Shown: positions 54,201-57,597 of the stretch, piece by piece | How positions within the stretch are numbered: the stretch's first letter is position 1 | Layout: each line of letters opens with the position of its first letter | NCBI RefSeq assembly: GCF_002005425.1 | Contig: NZ_CP019704.1 | Location: 2,624,001 to 2,688,000, forward strand | Reading direction: 5' to 3' | Length of the DNA stretch: 64,000 nt | Source of the DNA: Polaribacter sp. BM10 | Lineage (GTDB): Bacteria; Bacteroidota; Bacteroidia; Flavobacteriales; Flavobacteriaceae | Notes under the pieces: generated by a model | The model's database searches: none | What the model was told of the DNA's origin: nothing | What the model saw: the letters and a program-made list of their open reading frames with translations, nothing else | Program-made: the position numbers and the translations under genes

Positions 54201-54551
54201 ATGTTCGATTGTGACAATGATCAGATTCCAGATCATATGGATGTTACAAATTGTGACTTGGTTCCGAATGCATTCTCTCCAAACGGAGACGGTAACAACG
54301 ATACGTTTGTAATACCTGCACTAGCTAATTATCCTAATTTTAAATTAGAAATATCTAATAGATGGGGTAATAAAGTGTACGAGTATAATAATAATGGTAA
54401 AACGAGTCCAGATTGGTGGGACGGTTACTCTACGGGTAGATTAACTCTAAACGATAGTAAACCAGTACCAACAGGAACTTATTTCTACATTATTTACTTT
54501 AATGACGGCGTTAGAAAACCAATTACAGGTTGGGTATATTTAAATAGATAA
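30243..54551 (+). CDS. Giant 8102-aa calcium-dependent repeat adhesin, T9SS type-B substrate
   Basis: A single frame of 24.3 kb. Signal peptide to about 38 (ISASFAQT). Then a DUF11-like domain (40-150), a first TSP3 calcium tract, an Ig-like domain (about 415-510), two cadherin/VCBS-like domains, a long TSP3 tract (840-1720), a second Ig-like domain, and about 37 further cadherin/VCBS-like domains (about 1855-5905), marked by repeating P-V-N-D-A-P-V-A and G-S-Y-x-F-x-P. Next come TSP3, a unique domain of about 250 residues (6290-6540), TSP3, six near-identical 125-residue repeats (6896-7633), TSP3, and the gliding-type C-terminal sorting domain (8005-8102; NAFSPNGDGNNDTF, ISNRWGNKVYEY, PTGTYFYIIYFNDG). 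Type-B domains direct export through T9SS with a PorP/SprF partner, whose gene follows 25 bases later. An SprB-like adhesin is the best comparison. Confidence 0.95.
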   Translation: MEKMYTLFNLKNKFSKKTRQLFLLVAFLFISISASFAQTITIVPNATTPDGSKNAGDIINYSVAVYNSGAIPLNNVAISSSKGTAMTLNSGDLNNNSILDADESWVYTGSYTITAADITATKVDNVFSVTSTEITTAETATHTENVHEDDISFASVFAISNIVATNDDFSATAVNGINGGTAGNVFTNDTIDGVTATSTNVTVSLIDLDGLTGATINADGLVSVPANSATGSYTLVYKICDSSNANNCETAQIIVVVDGDSDGDGVLDSVDECNGFDDNLDNDNDGVADGCDLDDDNDGILDSAENASSGDPIVDTNDNGVLDYQDPAISGFLDSNSDNIDDRYDIDLDGTIDQFDTDADGDGCNDVLEAGHTESSTMPGEVQGSGYNATNGRVTGFTTAYTGTNTNVSTAGTAASITAQPPNRNILVGENTTFTVTTDGTIFQWEISTDGGTVYNTVLDGGVYSGTATNTLTITGVTSAQNNYKYRVVVSKSTYACPTVSDAGTLTVFTNDPPVASSNAITVAEESTGTPLGLMAPTDPDANAITITVTGLPNLGIVKKANGDVVANNSNLTPAEVDGLIYDAPTAYDGVADPGEFTYTVSDGIAAPVTGTADITITAVNDLPVANSDAGTALEDNPVNIATIGNNDTDEDGNVVPSTIILIDPTDAGNTGETGNPLVIAGKGTYTVDAAGNVTFTPEDNFNGDADINYTINDDSGFTSDPGTLDISITPVNDDPVANPDVNTVIENTTLSVTAANGLLSNDTDPETDPLTLSEYTVNGTNYTAGAVATLPGVGVIQINADGSYQFLPVNDYVGPVPVITYTISDGNGGTSSSTLTITGIADSDNDGIADIEDLDSDNDGILDIVEGLGTDPTADADNDGTPNYLDPDSGTLDGNGIAAGFDFDGDGIPNHLDLDSDNDGIPDVLEAGYADTNNDGIADAAAVSTGANGFADGLETTPESGVAANNPINTDASSDINPNLYNFLDRDSDNDGISDTEEAFSDNATYTDTTNDGIIDGFVDTDNNGWHDTIDAEATFPTFLNSDTDTIPNYLDLDSDGDGLPDTFEGNFQVTDGDNDGIVGTGTPADSDADGLADTNDPDFGGNILGGFGFNQDRDGDGVKNYLDIDIDNDGIIDNIEGQSTTTYVAPSGSDTDNDGIDNAYDVDNGGVGIGYTNTDGGSAPDYADTDSENDGIFDISENNIDNSIDAVLDADANGIIDPANFTDSDNDGLADIFDNVSGISTTNNATNGDQSGVNGGAKTQPDTDPIGGDRDWRESSTQDNDGDGINDIVDLDDDNDGILDVDEDFNEDGDNNPRTNPSDKDGDGIPNYFDLDTDNDGITDYIEAGGTDDPDGNGQPGTGVLDNTEVNSKGIPLAVSPDTATTGTSETSSLTIPNTAGADNPNFVDLDSDNDGITDVIEAGGIDPDGDGKYGAGSLNDVDSDGLIDAIDPYDDRNGNADTALNPGEKLTIPNTDGDSLPNYLDLDSDDDSIPDNVEAQSTLGYILPAANDTDEDGLNDAYDSTNGVGTAVVPVDTDNDGTPDYLDLDSDNDTLKDIVEVGNAALDTNGDGKTNGTTGVNGLENTSESVDGYDDANGIYNDPKTDFADEDGDLNTGGDVDYRDILDFDNDGIADAIDLDDDNDGILDTAETPGAVNPDADADNDGTPDFKDPDYPGFADTNSDGINDNFDSDLDGIPNHLDTDSDNDGCPDVTEAGFTESTTTAGTVSGTGIESDGTVTGAPYTGTNTNVTTAGTPVVISTQPQDQNGFIAGSVSFNVVSTGNVFQWQQSTDGGTTFTDIVDGGNYSGATTNTLTISNLTTAENGYKYQVIVSKSDYACETPSTPPATLTVSNNPPVAVDDLGNTTNEDTPIIVSTIGANDTDVEDTTPVASTIILIDPNNASNTGVTGTPLVIANVGTYTVDPLGNVTFTPVLNFNGTADINYTIKDSNTNVSNEATIGITVNSVNDAPVANNNSGTILEGAVLTLNTIGANDTDVDGTIDPTTVVLIDPSNPANTGDSANPLVIPNVGTYTVNGAGTVVFTPLQDFNGSADILYTVNDNDGTTSNQATLDITVTPVNDAPVAGPDSQTFNEDTNLTITAANGLLSNDTDVDANPLSVTQFVVNGTTVPVNPTTGGATSIPNVGTLTVNSDGSYSFVPVQDFNGTVPQVTYTVSDGTTSVNSTLDITVTPINDAPVAVNDTYTVNEDTAVTLAPLTGDSDVDVDTLSITSINGTTLTPGTAQTIAVPDGTVTVSATGVISFKGDVNFNGTSTFAYEITDGNGETATANQIITVTPVNDAPTANPDTASVNEDTALAVVKADGLIDVNDTDLDGDTLTVTQFVVGGTTVPVSSGTPGVRVIPNVGTLTVNSDGSYIFVPVQDFNGSVPQVTYTVSDGTTSVNSTLDITVDPVNDAPVAVDDTYTVNEDTAVTLTPLTGDSDVDGDTLSITSINGTALTPGTAQTITVPDGTVTVSAAGAISFKGDANFNGTSTFAYEISDGNGETATANEVITVTPVNDAPIANPDTTSVNEDTTLTVVKADGLIDVNDTDLDGDTLTVTQYVVGGTTVPVTSGTPGVTAIPNVGTLTVNADGSYSFVPEQDFNGAVPQVTYTVSDGTNTANSTLDITVDPVNDAPVAVNDTYTVNEDTAVTLTPLTGDSDVDVDTLSITSINGTALTPGTAQTITVPDGTVTVSAAGAISFKGDANFNGTSTFAYEISDGNGETATANEVITVTPVNDAPIANPDTASVNEDTTLTVVKADGLIDVNDTDLDGDTLTVTQFVVGGTTVPVTSGTPGVTAIPNVGTLTVNEDGSYSFVPEQDFNGAVPQVTYTVSDGTNTANSTLDITVDPVNDAPVATDDIAGTDPDVAIDIPVLSNDNDLDGDIISVSNITAQPTNGTATINSDGTIKYTPNSGFNNGSDTFTYEISDGNGGTDTATVTVTVPISPFPPVANPDTNITSEETTLTVVAADGVLKNDTDGNLDPLKVVSYTVSGVSGTNTAGTTSTIPNVGTITLNEDGSYTFVPALNFNGTVPTITYTVTDSSGLTVDATSTLTITVTPVNDAPIALPDTNTTAEDTVLTVTAANGLLANDSDIDGNPLSVTQITIGGTSYPAGTLAVLPEGNLQVNTDGSYTFTPAEDFNGTVPQVTYTVSDGTTSTTSTLDLNVNPVNDRPVAAPDTNTTVEDTALTVTAANGVLSNDSDEEGDALTVTSISIGGSIRTVGSDIVLTEGTLKLNANGSYSFVPAANFNGTVPQVTYTVSDGLLSTTSTLDITVTPVNDSPTALPDTNTTAEDTALTVSAANGVLNNDSDTDLDPVTVTKFTVGGISYNAGETATITEGAINLKADGSYTFTPAADFNGTVPLVTYTVSDGANTTNSTLSLAVTPVNDVPDLVADINTTSEDVTLTVAAIDGVLKNDSDKENDPLTVTQFTVDGTNFTAGNTATITEGTIKLNADGSYTFTPAANFNGSVPQVTYTVSDGTTTATSTLDITVTPVNDSPIAVADTNAINEDEVLNLTATNGLLNNDSDPENDPLTITKFVVGGTTYTAGSTANLTEGDLNINADGSYTFTPATNFNGTLPVVNYTITDGINTDNSTLAITVNPINDAPTVIADTNTTVEDVTLVVAAANGVLNNDSDLDGDVINVSGFSVSGTSYLAGETATTPAGTITLNSDGSYTYVPATDFNGAVPQVTYTATDGIDTASSTLDITVTPVNDPPIAVVDINSTNEDVALDVDAASGLLNNDTDPEGNAISVTQFTVNGTLYTPGTSATITEGVIKINADGSYTFTPATNYNGAVPVINYTISDGTNTANSTLTLSVDPINDAPTAVPDTNTTAEDVTLTVTAANGVLNNDSDVDGNPLTVTQFEVGGTTVSAGNPVTVPEGTITVNSDGSYVFVPTANFNGTVPTITYTVSDGTADASSTLDITVIPTNDSPTLVADTNTTPEDTTLNVTAANGVLNNDSDIDGDTLTVTKFTVGGTTYNAGQTAILTSGTITLNSDGSYSFTPATNFNGSVPTITYEATDGSNTANSTLNITVTPVNDNPVAIDDTSSTDPGISVNIPVLINDSDLDGDILSISSVGTPGKGTAVLNDNGTSGDTSDDYIVYTPQAGFNNGTDTFTYEISDGNGGTDTATVTIAVPQSAFSPVANPDTNITDEEVTLTVADGATKSLIKNDTDGNLDPITITQFVAGGMTYTAGQTANLPEGDLTINAGGGYTFVPATNFNGIVPAVNYTITDSTGTPNASSTLTITVNPINDAPVATPDTNTTPEDTILTVSVSNGLLNNDSDIDGDVLSVKEFSIGGTTYPVGNAVSLAEGSLTINADGSYNFVPAADFNGTVPQVTYTITDGTVDTISSTLDITVTPVNDAPVAVNDSGNTTLEDTAITVATVGGNDTDDGAIDPSTVTLIDPSNPSNTGSTGSPLVIAGVGTYEVDILGNVEFTPEANYNGPASVNYTVQDNDPTTPLTSNVATIDITVTPVNDVPVVLNETNTTVEDTQLVVTAANGLLTNDTDADGDPLIISTFEIGGTIYNAGETVTLSEGIIKVSPDGGYVFTPASNFNGTVLQITYNVTDGTATVPGTLDITVTPVNDAPVAVNDSGNTTPEDTAITVATVGGNDTDDGAIDPSTVTLIDPSNPSNTGSTGSPLVIAGVGTYEVDILGNVEFTPEANYNGPASVNYTVQDNDPTTPLTSNVATIDITVTPVNDVPVVLNETNTTVEDTQLVVTAANGLLTNDTDADGDPLIISTFEIGGTIYNAGETVTLSEGIIKVSPDGGYVFTPASNFNGTVPQITYNVTDGTATVPGTLDITVTPVNDAPVAVNDSGNTTPEDTTITVATVGGNDTDDGAIDPSTVTLIDPSNPSNTGSTGSPLVIAGVGTYEVDILGNVEFTPEANYNGPASVNYTVQDNDPTTPLTSNVATIDITVTPVNDVPVVLNETNTTVEGTVLTVSAANGLLTNDTDADGDPLSIATFEVGGTIYNAGETGNIPEGTIKISSDGSYIFTPALDFNGTVPTITYSVTDGTATVPGTLDITVIPVNDAPVAVADVNTTNEDTPLTVSAANGLLVNDSDIENDALSVVSLLINGTLETVGTPITLTEGVLQIESDGSYTFTPAANFNGTVPQVTYTLSDGTDTVTSTLDITVTPVNDVPVAVADTNSTPEDVILTVSAANGLLNNDTDPENNSLTVTSFTVGGTTYTAGNTVNLVEGSLIINPDGSYVYTPAANFNGSLPQIAYTITDGANTANSTLDISVSPINDAPVATNDVTSTDPGVAVVIAVLPNDTDVDGDVLNVSSIVTQPANGTVVINGDNTITYTPNPGFNKGSDSFEYQVCDTNGLCDTATVNITVPKSFLPPVANPDSESTPEDVTLTVDTVNGLLNNDTDSNPGETLTVVTFQVDGTNYTAGETATITEGQITINADGSYTFVPTANYNGSVPVIGYTISDGTGTAPASSTLTISVSGINDAPITTPDVNTTLEDTQLNVSASNGLLTNDSDPDGTPLTLVEFNINGTTYPSGTTVPLTEGSITINADGSYIFNPATDYVGSVPQVTYTVTDGVENISSTLDITVTGVNDAPIAVSDLGNTGNEDTPVTIPLITSNDTDDGTVDASTVTLIDPNNATNTGNSTSPLVVPGVGTYEVDSLGNVTFTPEPNFNGNADVDYTVKDNDGLDSNTATIGIVISPVNDAPNAVADVNTTPEDTPLVVNVTNGVLSNDTDIENTQLTVLEFTVNGTDYPAGTTATLTEGTIVINSDGSYTYTPSLDYTGAVPQVTYTVSDGKDNVSTTLDITVTGQNDAPVANDDSATTVQNTPVTLATIDANDIDSDGTVDASTVTLIDPNNPSNTGDATTPLVIPNQGTYTVDSSGNVVFTPEPEFTGEAIINYTVKDDNGLDSNTAQITVTVQPDNDGDGIIDTVDLDDDNDGILDTVENGGTDPLNDSDNDGIPDYKDPDNITSDINNDGIDDNFDKDKDGIIDQFDNDSDNDGISDLVEAGGVDADGDGKVDNFTDTNNDGLDDTIANSPLPVLDSDGDGVPNYKDLDSDADGIIDNIEAQNPLTYVAPSGVDTDKDGIDDTYDLDCAPCGSITGSPVNNLENADSDALPNYLDLDSDNDGIVDNIEWQTTVGYIAPGADSDGNGLADVYETAPGSGNPIRFPLNTDGIDPPDYTDVDSDGDGVLDTVEAYDTDGDNVADNGNVFSGVDSDGDGLDDAFDLNTGGLTDPDAASNNNQDVTLFPNDQDPGTAEVDFRDKITFGVLVDTDGDGITDDIDIDDDNDGIVDVVESLGFIPSSSANDPRCILPNVSFQNPTYVAGTGASGSGSIGAKYRFENVVDVTGFGGTGGILDAIVEITDIKGGASLISIDNSTTGNPDAWQPEYTVPTPTGNKAEMAFRVILVNDNTNTLYNISRFSGSIYDIDGANARESVILSRPGLYAVDNETLLTVTDNPATGLVTFEGPDDTYAGVDTSPRIAAYFGYYNTSAFDIRFSAELLSTSSNTNLGSVLFSGCAINGLFEGNTASSSPSQTNGTSENSGPGTFPLFTVNDGIDSDGDGISDDKDIDSDNDGIPDNVEAQTTAGYIKPISATADADMDGLIDAYDNNAVISGLIPVDTEGDFNPDYLDLDSDNDGLSDTEEAGFVKATVNNDSDADGLLDSYDDNNTAGALFDVNDDQDNGAIDLPDLDNTSTPEVDYREIKDNDNDGVPDSVDLDDDNDGIPDSVEQNGDPLRDTDKDGIPDSLDLDSDGDGISDLIESGFGQVDLDNDGRIDGAETNSGANGLFDAIEDGVESGTTINNPQDSDKDGVLDFQDIDDDNDGINTLEEDVVSINGDPTDDDSDNDGIPNYLDEDDDNDGVLTKDEDNNNNGNFNDDDDNNDGTPDYLDSLDTDNDGIPDSEDLDDDNDGNPDSSDPNPLVPGVSPETLTVVEGLSGVVNVLANDDYLPGTNTTLTDAGTGTATGVVSFDPLTGEVTYTPAVGEEGTTVTVDYTVCNTAVNPSVCKTTAVTITVQPDNDNDGDPDVTDLDDDNDGNPDSSDPNPLVPSVSPETLTVVEGLSGVVNVLANDDYLSGANTTITDAGTGTATGVVSFDPLTGEMTYTPGVGEEGTTVTVDYTVCNTAVNPSVCRTETVTITVQSDNDNDGDPDVTDLDDDNDGNPDSSDPNPLVPTVSSDVLTVVEGLSNVVNVLANDDYLPGTNTTLTDAGTGTATGVVSFDPLTGEMTYTPAVGEEGTTVTVDYTVCNTAVNPSVCRTETVTITVQSDNDNDGDPDVTDLDDDNDGNPDSSDPNPLVPTVGSDVLTVVEGLSNVVNLLANDDYLPGTNTTLTDAGTGTATGVVSFDPLTGEMTYTPAVGEEGTTVTVDYTVCNTAVNPSVCRTETVTITVQSDNDNDGDPDVTDLDDDNDGNPDSSDPNPLVPTVGSDVLTVVEGLSNVVNLLANDDYLPGTNTTLTDAGTGTATGVVSFDPLTGEMTYIPAVGEEGTTVTVDYTVCNTAVNPSVCRTETVTITVQSDNDNDGDPDVTDLDDDNDGNPDSSDPNPLVPTVSSDVLIVTINTPGVVNVLANDDYLPGTNTTLTDAGTGTATGVVSFDPLTGEMTYIPAVGEEGTTVTVDYTVCNTAVSPSVCKTETVTITVEGDTDGDGIPNNIDLDDDNDGIPDSVEQNGNPLRDTDNDGIPDHLDLDSDGDGVNDVVEAGNGALDADNDGVIDGADTGSGSNGLFDGVEVTPESGTIDYTLIDTDKDGKPDFQDTDDDGDGVDTIDEDVVSVNGDPTDDDTDKDGIPNYLDTDDDGDGIDTSDEDVALINGDPTDDDTDKDGIPNYLDTDDDGDGIETIDEDNNGDSNLNNDDDDLDGIPDYLDADDTDGDGVPDSVDLDDDNDGIPDFIENGGDNSLDTDNDGIPDHLDLDSDGDGLTDIEESGSGAADANNDGVIDGSETGSGMNGLFNNLETFDDSGILSYVVRNTDSDDKKDFQDIDDDNDGILTIDEYMFDCDNDQIPDHMDVTNCDLVPNAFSPNGDGNNDTFVIPALANYPNFKLEISNRWGNKVYEYNNNGKTSPDWWDGYSTGRLTLNDSKPVPTGTYFYIIYFNDGVRKPITGWVYLNR
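31019..35400 (+). repeat. TSP3-like calcium-binding tracts and first Ig/cadherin module (in giant adhesin)
   Basis: Two tracts of D-x-D-x-D-G units (31019-31380 and 32766-35400) enclose an Ig-like and two cadherin-like domains. The order TSP3 - ESST/ESTT linker - Ig - cadherin recurs at 35230-35810, showing that a module of about 180 residues was duplicated long ago. The DNA is rich in GATAATGATGG-type words. Confidence 0.85.
36834..38813 (+). repeat. Tandem array A: three 660-bp units in the giant adhesin
   Basis: The word GATACGTACACAG recurs at 36843, 37503 and 38163, exactly 660 bases apart. Each unit is 220 codons, covering a pair of cadherin-like domains (the NDTYTVNEDTAVTL and NPDTxSVNEDTxL types). 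Units 2 and 3 differ at only a few positions; unit 1 is more diverged. Unit length is a multiple of three, so gain or loss keeps the frame. Confidence 0.9.
43364..45060 (+). repeat. Tandem array B: 672-bp units in the giant adhesin
   Basis: GATTCAGGAAATACAACT recurs at 43371, 44043 and 44715 (period 672, 224 codons). Units 1 and 2 are almost identical throughout, with isolated differences such as ACTCTAGAAG/ACTCCAGAAG. The third unit matches only through its first half and diverges from about 45060. This indicates very recent duplication or conversion. Confidence 0.92.
50928..53142 (+). repeat. Tandem array C: six 375-bp units in the giant adhesin
   Basis: TAATCCAGATTCATCAG recurs at 50951, 51326, 51701, 52076, 52451 and 52826, exactly 375 bases (125 codons) apart. 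Each unit has a TSP3 calcium loop (DLDDDNDGNPDSSDPNP) and a beta-domain with the Cys pair VCNTAVNPSVC. Units differ at a few percent of positions at most; unit 6 differs near its start and ends at 53142. Confidence 0.95.
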
Positions 54552-54576
54552 CAGATAAAAAATAAAGGCAATAAAA

Positions 54577-55494
54577 ATGAAAAAAATAATTGTAATAATT
54601 ACAGTGCTATTATTTACTGTTTCTGTAAAAGCACAACAAGACCCTCAGTATACACAATATATGTATAACATGAATATCATAAACCCAGCTTATGCTGGGT
54701 CATATGATGTTCTAAGTGTAAATCTTTTAGGTAGATCACAATGGGTTGGTATAGACGGAGCACCAAGAACATTAACATTAGGAATAAATTCTCCAGTAGG
54801 TAAAAATGTTGGTTTAGGCTTTTCTGTTATTGTAGACGAAATTGGTCCTGTAGAAGAACAAAATGTATACGGAGATTTTTCTTATACATTAAAAGTGGGT
54901 GAAAATGCAAATTTAGCTTTAGGTATTAAAGCAGGCTTCACATTTTTTAATGTTTGTTTACCGTGTTTAAATACTGTAAATGATAATGATCAAGCATTTA
55001 TAAATCAGAATGCAAATAAAATTTTACCAAACTTAGGTGCAGGTGCATTTTATTATACCGATAAGTTTTATGCAGGTTTATCAATACCAAATCTTTTACA
55101 AACATTTCATTTCGAAAAAGAAGGTGGTCAAGTAACAAGAGCATCAGAAAGAAAACACTTTTTTTTAACAACGGGTTATGTGTTCGATTTATCTGATGAT
55201 GTTAAATTAAAACCATCTACAATGGTAAAAGCAGCAGAAGGTGCGCCATTATCAATAGACTTTTCTGGAAATGTACTTTTATATGACAAATTAGAATTTG
55301 GGCTTTCTTACAGATTAGATGAATCTGTTTCTGCATTAATAAATGTAAGAGCATCAAAAAGTTTAAGAATAGGTTATGCTTATGATTATACATTAACAAA
55401 CTTGGGTAATTTTAACTCTGGTTCGCACGAAGTTTTTGTGCTATTTAATTTCGATTTTGAAAGAAATAAAATTAAATCTCCAAGATTCTTTTAG
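54577..55494 (+). CDS. PorP/SprF-family outer-membrane protein
   Basis: 305 residues with a signal peptide cleaved at VKA-QQ (residue 20). The mature start DPQYTQYMYNMNIINPAYAGS is the hallmark of the PorP/SprF family, and a beta-barrel of alternating strands follows, ending NKIKSPRFF. SprF-like proteins are dedicated partners that secrete or anchor one type-B T9SS substrate encoded next to them. Here the upstream neighbour, 25 bases away, is the giant type-B adhesin, so this is its likely export partner. The PD40/OmpA gene follows 16 bases later. Confidence 0.94.
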   Translation: MKKIIVIITVLLFTVSVKAQQDPQYTQYMYNMNIINPAYAGSYDVLSVNLLGRSQWVGIDGAPRTLTLGINSPVGKNVGLGFSVIVDEIGPVEEQNVYGDFSYTLKVGENANLALGIKAGFTFFNVCLPCLNTVNDNDQAFINQNANKILPNLGAGAFYYTDKFYAGLSIPNLLQTFHFEKEGGQVTRASERKHFFLTTGYVFDLSDDVKLKPSTMVKAAEGAPLSIDFSGNVLLYDKLEFGLSYRLDESVSALINVRASKSLRIGYAYDYTLTNLGNFNSGSHEVFVLFNFDFERNKIKSPRFF

Positions 55495-55510
55495 TTTTAA
55501 CACAACAATT

Positions 55511-57484
55511 ATGAAAAAAACAATACAAATTACAATCGTACTTTTATTTAGTTCTTTAACCATACTTGGGCAAACTAAAGAAACTAAAAAAGCAGATGCT
55601 TACTTTGAAAACTTATCTTATGTTTTTGCCGCAGAAGCTTATGAGAAATTAGCATCAGAAAATGCTACAGAGCATGTTTTGCAAAGACTTGCAGATAGTT
55701 ATTATTTTAATGTGAATATGCAAAAAGCCTCGAGTGCTTATGAGCGTTTATTTAATAAGTACCCTAATCAATCACCAGAGCACATTTTTAGATATGCACA
55801 AACCCTAAGAAGTGTTGGTAAATTTGATGCATCTAATTTATGGATGAAAAAATTTCATGAACAAAAGAAGAATGATTCTAGAGGAGAAAACTTTACCAAT
55901 AATGAAGTAACCTTAGATGAATTAAAAAACGGAAAACCAAATTTTACAGTAGTTAACCAAAGAAGTATCAACACAAAATATTCAGATTTTGGTGTGACAG
56001 ACTACGGAAATACAATTTTATTTTCTTCACCAAGAGAAAGAAATTTATTTGTAAAAAGAAGTCATACAAGAAACGATAAATATTTTCTAGATATTTTTAA
56101 AGTTGTAAAAGAAAAAATTACAACTGTAGAAGGTGATGATTCTGAAGTGAGACCAATGTTTTCTGATGAGGTAAACTCTAAATATCACGAATCTTCTGTT
56201 AGTTTTTCTCCGGATAAAAAAACAATGTATTTTACAAGAAACAATTATGTAGCAGGTAAATATAAAGTTGACAAAGAAGGGTATAATAATTTAAAAATTT
56301 TAAAAGCAGAATGGAACTATAATAAATGGGATAACGTAGTAGAATTACCATTTAATAGTAGCGAATATTCTGTGGGTCATCCATCTGTTAGTAAAGATGG
56401 TAAAAAACTATATTTTGTTTCTGATATGCCTGGTGGAGTTGGAGGTACAGATATTTATGTGGTAGAAATTAAAGAAAATGGTGGCTTTGGCGAAGTTCAG
56501 AATTTAGGAACTACGGTAAATACAGAAGGTAGAGAAATGTTTCCTTTTATTTCTGATGATGATGTACTATATTTTTCTTCGGATGGTCATTTTGGTATTG
56601 GAGCTTTAGATATTTTTTCAACAAAAAAAGAAAATGGAACATACACCAAACCAGTAAATTTAAAAGCACCAGTAAATTCTAAATTAGATGATTTTGCTTT
56701 TTCTATCAATTCAATTACAAAAAAAGGATATTTATCTTCTAATAGAGAAGGTGGTTTGGGTGATGATGATATTTATGCTGTAGAATCGCTTATCGAGCCA
56801 GAAGTTGCACCATGCGTACAAATTGTTTCAGGTTTTGTAAAAGATAAGAAATTTCATAATATTTTACCCGGTGCTAAGCTTGTTTTAAAAGACGATAAAG
56901 GCGAAGTTATAGAAGAAATTTATGCAGACGCAAATGCAAAATTTACATTTAGCTTGCCATGTAATAAAAAATATACTTTAAAAGCAACAAAAGAATATTA
57001 CCAACCAGATACTGTATCTTTTGAAACCACATCAGATAAAACAGTAGATTTAAAATTAGATTTTGATTTAAAAGTTATATCAGACTTTACTTACAACGAA
57101 AGAGGAGAATTGATAATTAAAATTAGACCAATTTATTTTGATTACAACAAATCTAACATTAGAGAAGATGCTGCAATAGAGTTAGATAAAATTGTTAAAA
57201 TCATGAAAAAATATGAAAAACTAGTAATTAGATCAAGTTCTCATACAGATGCTAGAGGTAATGAGGCATACAACGAAGCGTTATCAGATAGAAGAGCAAA
57301 ATCTTCTGTAGCTTATATAGTTAATAAAGGAATTTCTAATTATAGAATTTCTGGAAAGGGCTTCGGAGAAACAAGATTGGTTAACAATTGTGTAGATAAT
57401 AATAGCCATACAAATACAGTTAAATGCTCAGAAGAACAACATCAAGCAAATAGAAGAACAGAGTTTGTTATCATAAAAATGTAG
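55511..57484 (+). CDS. PD40 beta-propeller / OmpA-like peptidoglycan-binding protein
   Basis: 657 residues from the ATG at 55511; the frame is open further upstream inside the PorP/SprF gene, but this ATG begins a proper signal peptide (cleavage near ILG-QT, residue 20). A TPR-like helical segment (about 25-120) precedes PD40 propeller blades (about 140-430; VSFSPDKKTMYFTRN, PSVSKDGKKLYFVSDMPGG, GGTDIYVVE), a carboxypeptidase-regulatory-like beta domain (about 440-520) and an OmpA domain (about 535-657; IYFDYNKSNIREDA, SSHTDARGNEAYNEALSDRR, NRRTEFVI). The Asp and Arg of the diaminopimelate site are present. Such proteins commonly end PorP/SprF operons and probably tether the export or adhesin complex to peptidoglycan. 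Confidence 0.93.
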   Translation: MKKTIQITIVLLFSSLTILGQTKETKKADAYFENLSYVFAAEAYEKLASENATEHVLQRLADSYYFNVNMQKASSAYERLFNKYPNQSPEHIFRYAQTLRSVGKFDASNLWMKKFHEQKKNDSRGENFTNNEVTLDELKNGKPNFTVVNQRSINTKYSDFGVTDYGNTILFSSPRERNLFVKRSHTRNDKYFLDIFKVVKEKITTVEGDDSEVRPMFSDEVNSKYHESSVSFSPDKKTMYFTRNNYVAGKYKVDKEGYNNLKILKAEWNYNKWDNVVELPFNSSEYSVGHPSVSKDGKKLYFVSDMPGGVGGTDIYVVEIKENGGFGEVQNLGTTVNTEGREMFPFISDDDVLYFSSDGHFGIGALDIFSTKKENGTYTKPVNLKAPVNSKLDDFAFSINSITKKGYLSSNREGGLGDDDIYAVESLIEPEVAPCVQIVSGFVKDKKFHNILPGAKLVLKDDKGEVIEEIYADANAKFTFSLPCNKKYTLKATKEYYQPDTVSFETTSDKTVDLKLDFDLKVISDFTYNERGELIIKIRPIYFDYNKSNIREDAAIELDKIVKIMKKYEKLVIRSSSHTDARGNEAYNEALSDRRAKSSVAYIVNKGISNYRISGKGFGETRLVNNCVDNNSHTNTVKCSEEQHQANRRTEFVIIKM

Positions 57485-57505
57485 CAAAAAATACAAACAG
57501 ATTTG

Positions 57506-57534
57506 AAGAGCCTTTAATTAGGCTCTTTTTTTTT
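57506..57534 (+). terminator. Strong terminator closing the surface locus
   Basis: AAGAGCCT / AGGCTCTT stem, 6-base loop, then a run of nine T. Confidence 0.92.
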
Positions 57535-57565
57535 GCCATAAATCTAAGAATTACAAGAAAATGAT

Positions 57566-57573
57566 TAATTTCG
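57566..57573 (+). promoter_or_regulatory. -7-like promoter element of ileS
   Basis: TAATTTCG followed by C, one mismatch from TAnnTTTG, 24 bases before the ATG at 57598. Confidence 0.4.
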
Positions 57574-57597
57574 CATTCTTATAAGAAAAGAAAGAAA

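Noticed and set aside
55436..55510. Longer N-terminus of the PD40/OmpA protein
   Set aside because: The extension overlaps the PorP/SprF gene and hides the signal peptide; the ATG at 55511 gives a clean secretion signal.
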